Made by a program: the position numbers and the translations under genes. From Chryseobacterium gleum (GTDB taxonomy: Bacteria > Bacteroidota > Bacteroidia > Flavobacteriales_D > Crocinitomicaceae), in NCBI GenBank assembly GCA_945877005.1, contig CAMCQL010000018.1, forward strand, positions 1 through 17,227: 17,227 nt of DNA, in the 5' to 3' direction. Positions 14,558 through 17,227 of this stretch are shown piece after piece. The notes beneath the pieces are model-generated. The model was not told the DNA's origin. It was given only the letters and a program-made list of their open reading frames with translations, and did not search any database. How positions within the stretch are numbered: position 1 is the stretch's first letter; the number at the start of each line of letters is the position of its first letter.

Positions 14558-14935
14558 ATGTCAACAAGTACACCACATGATATAAAAATTGCTAAGCTTA
14601 CATTTGCTGAAGTGTATCCGCATTATGTTGCGAAGATTGAAAAGAAAGGCCGAACAAAATTAGAATTACTTCAAGTAATTGAATGGTTGACTGGATTTAA
14701 TGAGGAAGATCTTAATCGTTTAATTGCTCAAAACGTAACTTTTGACGTGTTTTTTAATCTTGCGTCATTGAATGTTAAATCTGAATTAATTACTGGTGTA
14801 ATATGTGGTTATCGCATTGAGGAAATTCAAAATCCATTAACACGTAAAATTAGGTACTTGGATAAATTGGTCGATGAACTTTCAAAAGGAAGAAAACTTG
14901 AAAAGATTTTGATATTCAATTTTATAAAGTCTTAA
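14558..14935 (+). CDS. DUF2200 family protein
   Basis: This 125-residue soluble protein has unknown function. It matches the DUF2200 pattern as I recall it: HDIKIAKLTFAEVYPHYVAK, KIEKKGRTKLELLQVIEWL, TGFNEEDLNRLI, VTFDVFF, LITGVICGYRIEEIQNPLTR, and KIRYLDKLVDELSKGRKLEK. Conservation over nearly the whole length makes the family call firm. I chose the ATG at 14558 because homologues start shortly before the HD.KIAK segment. A TTG at 14534 would extend it by eight residues and overlap the Ppx stop as TTGA, which is possible but less likely. No enzymatic motif is apparent. Spacing suggests it belongs to the upstream run ending with Ppx/GppA. Confidence 0.87.
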   Translation: MSTSTPHDIKIAKLTFAEVYPHYVAKIEKKGRTKLELLQVIEWLTGFNEEDLNRLIAQNVTFDVFFNLASLNVKSELITGVICGYRIEEIQNPLTRKIRYLDKLVDELSKGRKLEKILIFNFIKS

Positions 14936-14973
14936 TTAATCGAATGCTATTATAAAGTACTCTTAGCTTAAAA

Positions 14974-15615
14974 ATGTTTCAACTTACCCGAGATAATCAA
15001 ACAGTATATTGTGAGTTAGATCATATCGATAATTATGATTTGAAAGAGTTAATATTTTATACCGATGCCTGGTGTGAAAAGTTAATGGAAAACATTCGAA
15101 AGAAAGAAAGTCTTTTGGCACGCCTTTTAATTGATAAAATTGCTAAGCAATACCTAAAGAAGTCAATTTTTCAACTTGGATTCACAAAGTCAATTCAAGG
15201 CGCACCTTATTTTTCAAGTAAACCTGAAATATATCTATCAATTACACATAGTCATGGTTTTGTTGGAGTTACAGTGGCGACCACTCCATTAGGAATTGAT
15301 TTTGAAAAAATAGATGGAAACAATTATCAAGAATTACAAATTGCTTTTGACGAAGAGGATTGGGCTGTTGTTGAAAATTCAAAAATTGAAGTGTTCAAAT
15401 ATTTTTCATTGAAAGAAGCTTATTCTAAAATGATTGGTACAGGATTTACGACTGAACCATCTTTAATTAAGATGAATCAGTTGCAAAAAAATAGTTATGT
15501 GCAATTTTTTGAGCACAATGGAGATCAATATTTAATTTCAATGATAGTAGAAAATGGTTGTCTTTTAGAATCTTTAGATTTTTCAAATAACTATTTATAT
15601 AAAATAATTCAATAA
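14974..15615 (+). CDS. 4'-phosphopantetheinyl transferase superfamily protein (Sfp-like)
   Basis: The product is predicted to move the phosphopantetheine arm of coenzyme A onto a carrier-protein serine. The 213-residue length fits the Sfp type, made of two fused half-domains, rather than the short AcpS trimer type. Motifs present are LSITHSHGFVGVTVA (88-102), the metal-binding GIDFEKID (D109, E111), and YFSLKEAYSKMIGTGF (E148, K152), which fits the W/F-(S/T)-x-KEAxxK family motif. The key acidic residues are therefore intact. No acyl-carrier or peptidyl-carrier protein, NRPS or PKS is visible in the window, so the substrate could be the fatty-acid ACP or an unlinked carrier. It sits 38 nt after the DUF2200 gene and 132 nt before the amidase. 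Divergence in the N-terminal half is high. Confidence 0.85.
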   Translation: MFQLTRDNQTVYCELDHIDNYDLKELIFYTDAWCEKLMENIRKKESLLARLLIDKIAKQYLKKSIFQLGFTKSIQGAPYFSSKPEIYLSITHSHGFVGVTVATTPLGIDFEKIDGNNYQELQIAFDEEDWAVVENSKIEVFKYFSLKEAYSKMIGTGFTTEPSLIKMNQLQKNSYVQFFEHNGDQYLISMIVENGCLLESLDFSNNYLYKIIQ

Positions 15616-15747
15616 TTTTAAAGTGATTTATATTGAAAAAAAAGTGGAGTTTAATTTCAATAAATCGAAGTTTTTTATTTTTATTCTCTTGATATTCAAA
15701 TATATTATTATTAAAGTTTATCTTTAGATTAAGTTCAAATTAAATAT

Positions 15748-17046
15748 ATGATAGTTGAATTATTAGACTCCTACCTAAAAAAAACCGTAACTGTAACGGC
15801 AACCATTTCTAATTTTTTAAATAAGATTGAATGTGAAGATCGAAATTTTAAAGCGGTATTACACATCAATAAAGAAGCAATCGAGGAAGCACAAAAGTTA
15901 GATTTATATGTATCTGAAAACAATAAATTAAAAGGTAGACTTCATGGTGTTCCCTTTTTGGTCAAGGCAAACATGAAAACAAGCGATTTGTTGCCGACAA
16001 GTTGTGGTTCTTTAGTTCTAAAAGACTATTATGCGGATGTGGATGCAGATGTGATTGATTGGTTAGTGAAAGAGGGGGCAGTGTTATTAGGCAAAACGAA
16101 TATGAGTGAATTCAGTAATTACTTGTCAAATAATTCAGCTTCAGGATATAGTTCGCTTGGTGGACAAACAATTTCAGTTTTTGGTCAAGATTATCAAGTA
16201 GGAGGTTCTAGTTCAGGTTCTGCAGTAGCAGTAGCCGCTTCTTTTTGTGCTTTTTCAGTTGGTTCTGAGACGGATGGATCAGTAGTTTATCCAGCAGCAC
16301 ATAATGGAGTTTATGCATTTAAATTTAACTTAGAGAAGGTATCAAAAAATGGAATAATTGGAATTTCATCATTTTTTGACACTATCGGTTTTTTTACAAA
16401 GAAACTAATTGATCTTCAGTATTTAGTAAGTTTGAACTGCGATTTAATCAACGGAAATATTCATTCTCCTAGAAATGTGTTCATAGAAGTAAGTTCGTTT
16501 AATTCTGAAGTCCATCCGTTATTCATAAAGTTAAAGAAGTTTTTGTTGGATGAACGAATTGGCATGAAAACAGGTGAATTTATAGAGGATATAGATCCAT
16601 ATTTTGATCAAATGGACGTTATTTGTCAAACTGAATTTAAAGAAAACACGAAAAATCATCTTCCATTTAGTAATGAGGATTTTATGGAAGTATGTAAACA
16701 AAAACTGGTTCCTGATTTTCATTCAGATATTGCTGAGATTGAACGCTCTTTTTCTTCTGAATTTCTTAGCTCTGGCGAGTACGATAAAGCGATTAATGGA
16801 TTAAATAGATTGCGATTGCAAAAACGAAAATCGATGAACGAAAATGAATTGGATTTAATTCTAGCGATTACATTAGGACCTACTGAAATTTCATCTATAG
16901 CCAATCTATTAGATTTAACTCATTTGGTGATAGCTATAGAAAATGAAGGCCTAATGCCAATTGGATTTTCAATTATGGGCTTAGCTAATCAAGAGGGTTT
17001 GAGTTTTGACTTTGCGAAACGGTTTCTGAATTTTTTGAGGAAATAA
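15748..17046 (+). CDS. Amidase-signature family hydrolase (peptide-amidase/GatA-like)
   Basis: This serine hydrolase of the amidase signature family cleaves carboxamide bonds; the exact substrate is unknown. The Ser-Ser-Lys triad is in place: Lys73 in LHGVPFLVKANMK, Ser154 in VGGSSSGSAVAVAAS, and nucleophile Ser178 in GSETDGSVVYPA. The 24-residue gap between the two serines is that of characterised members (FAAH 217/241, peptide amidase 202/226). The ETDGS wording is that of peptide-amidase-like members rather than DTGGS of GatA. Usual later features are degraded: FKFN replaces the common GLKPT, and DTIGF replaces DT.GP. At 432 residues it is somewhat short. GatA of the transamidosome is less likely because of these changes and the lack of gatB or gatC nearby. 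An AT-rich 132-bp gap separates it from the PPTase gene, so it may have its own promoter. Confidence 0.85.
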   Translation: MIVELLDSYLKKTVTVTATISNFLNKIECEDRNFKAVLHINKEAIEEAQKLDLYVSENNKLKGRLHGVPFLVKANMKTSDLLPTSCGSLVLKDYYADVDADVIDWLVKEGAVLLGKTNMSEFSNYLSNNSASGYSSLGGQTISVFGQDYQVGGSSSGSAVAVAASFCAFSVGSETDGSVVYPAAHNGVYAFKFNLEKVSKNGIIGISSFFDTIGFFTKKLIDLQYLVSLNCDLINGNIHSPRNVFIEVSSFNSEVHPLFIKLKKFLLDERIGMKTGEFIEDIDPYFDQMDVICQTEFKENTKNHLPFSNEDFMEVCKQKLVPDFHSDIAEIERSFSSEFLSSGEYDKAINGLNRLRLQKRKSMNENELDLILAITLGPTEISSIANLLDLTHLVIAIENEGLMPIGFSIMGLANQEGLSFDFAKRFLNFLRK

Positions 17047-17091
17047 TCGTTGATTTTTATTGAGCTTCAAACTTTCATCCTCGTTTTTAGT

Positions 17092-17116
17092 TTATAAATT
17101 CATTAGTTATAAATTC
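17092..17116. repeat. Two copies of a 10-bp direct repeat after the amidase gene
   Basis: TTATAAATTC occurs at 17092-17101 and 17107-17116, 15 bp apart. It lies in the 181-bp AT-rich stretch after the amidase stop, in which I see no gene and no convincing terminator. Chance is a fair explanation in such AT-rich DNA. Confidence 0.4.
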
Positions 17117-17227
17117 GAAGCTTTTTTAGTCTTCAATAGAATTACTTTAGAAGTATTCCGTCAAATTTTCATGTCAGAGTAAGACTTTTTTCAATTGTCA
17201 TCCAATCCGGCAACTAAAAATCACACA

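Noticed and set aside
15632..15661. Possible hairpin (ATTGAAA/TTTCAAT) in the PPTase-amidase gap
   Set aside because: It is a 7-bp AT-rich stem with a loop of about 16 nt, so weak that chance is likely. I did not call it a terminator.
16531..16904. Several short open frames on both strands within the amidase gene
   Set aside because: All are out of frame with an intact amidase reading frame, and their translations look like random AT-rich sequence.
17198..17227. Possible 3' end of a leftward gene entering from the right edge
   Set aside because: Only nine codons precede a stop on the minus strand and no family can be judged from them.

Overview
The window is ordinary low-GC chromosomal DNA from a member of the Bacteroidota, most likely Flavobacteriales. 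Three things point there. The gene families are typical: a two-domain Nfu, a pabB-tilS pair, a fused three-domain DsbD, a PhnA-domain protein with an N-terminal zinc ribbon, a catalytic-domain-only Ppx/GppA, and a DUF2200 protein. Ribosome-binding purine tracts are weak or absent. Several upstream regions carry matches to the Bacteroidota -7 promoter element TAnnTTTG. I see no insertion sequence, phage gene, CRISPR array, rRNA or tRNA. The assignment is inference from content, not from a search.

Left part (1-3793). The 5' end of alaS runs leftward off the window. Divergent from it is a two-gene unit, a DUF421 membrane protein and deoC, which overlap by ATGA. A leftward lipoprotein with a decayed Rieske-like domain collides tail-to-tail with deoC. 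It starts only 18 bp from a rightward Lys-rich small lipoprotein. A strong hairpin separates that small gene from the convergent metK.

Middle part (3911-9704). An Fe-S scaffold gene (nfu), pabB (folate) and tilS (tRNA-Ile lysidine) form a tight rightward run. tilS has no in-frame ATG before its P-loop and probably starts at a TTG inside pabB. A small conserved-looking protein follows, then a Rho-independent terminator whose loop carries the best promoter match in the window. Next is a large DsbD-type transmembrane reductase that ends at a perfect 19-bp inverted repeat.

Right part (9710-17227). A leftward PhnA-domain gene diverges from a rightward run: CPBP protease, ABC-2 ATPase, ABC-2 permease, Ppx/GppA phosphatase and DUF2200. 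A phosphopantetheinyl transferase and an amidase-signature enzyme follow. The spacing (22 nt, 42 nt, 8-nt overlap, 20-nt gap, 38 nt) suggests the first five, perhaps six, are co-transcribed.

Most genes are housekeeping. I found no clear undescribed system. The points most worth a second look are the promoter nested in a terminator, the ligand-less Rieske-like lipoprotein, the non-ATG tilS start, and the PPTase/amidase pair with no visible carrier protein.
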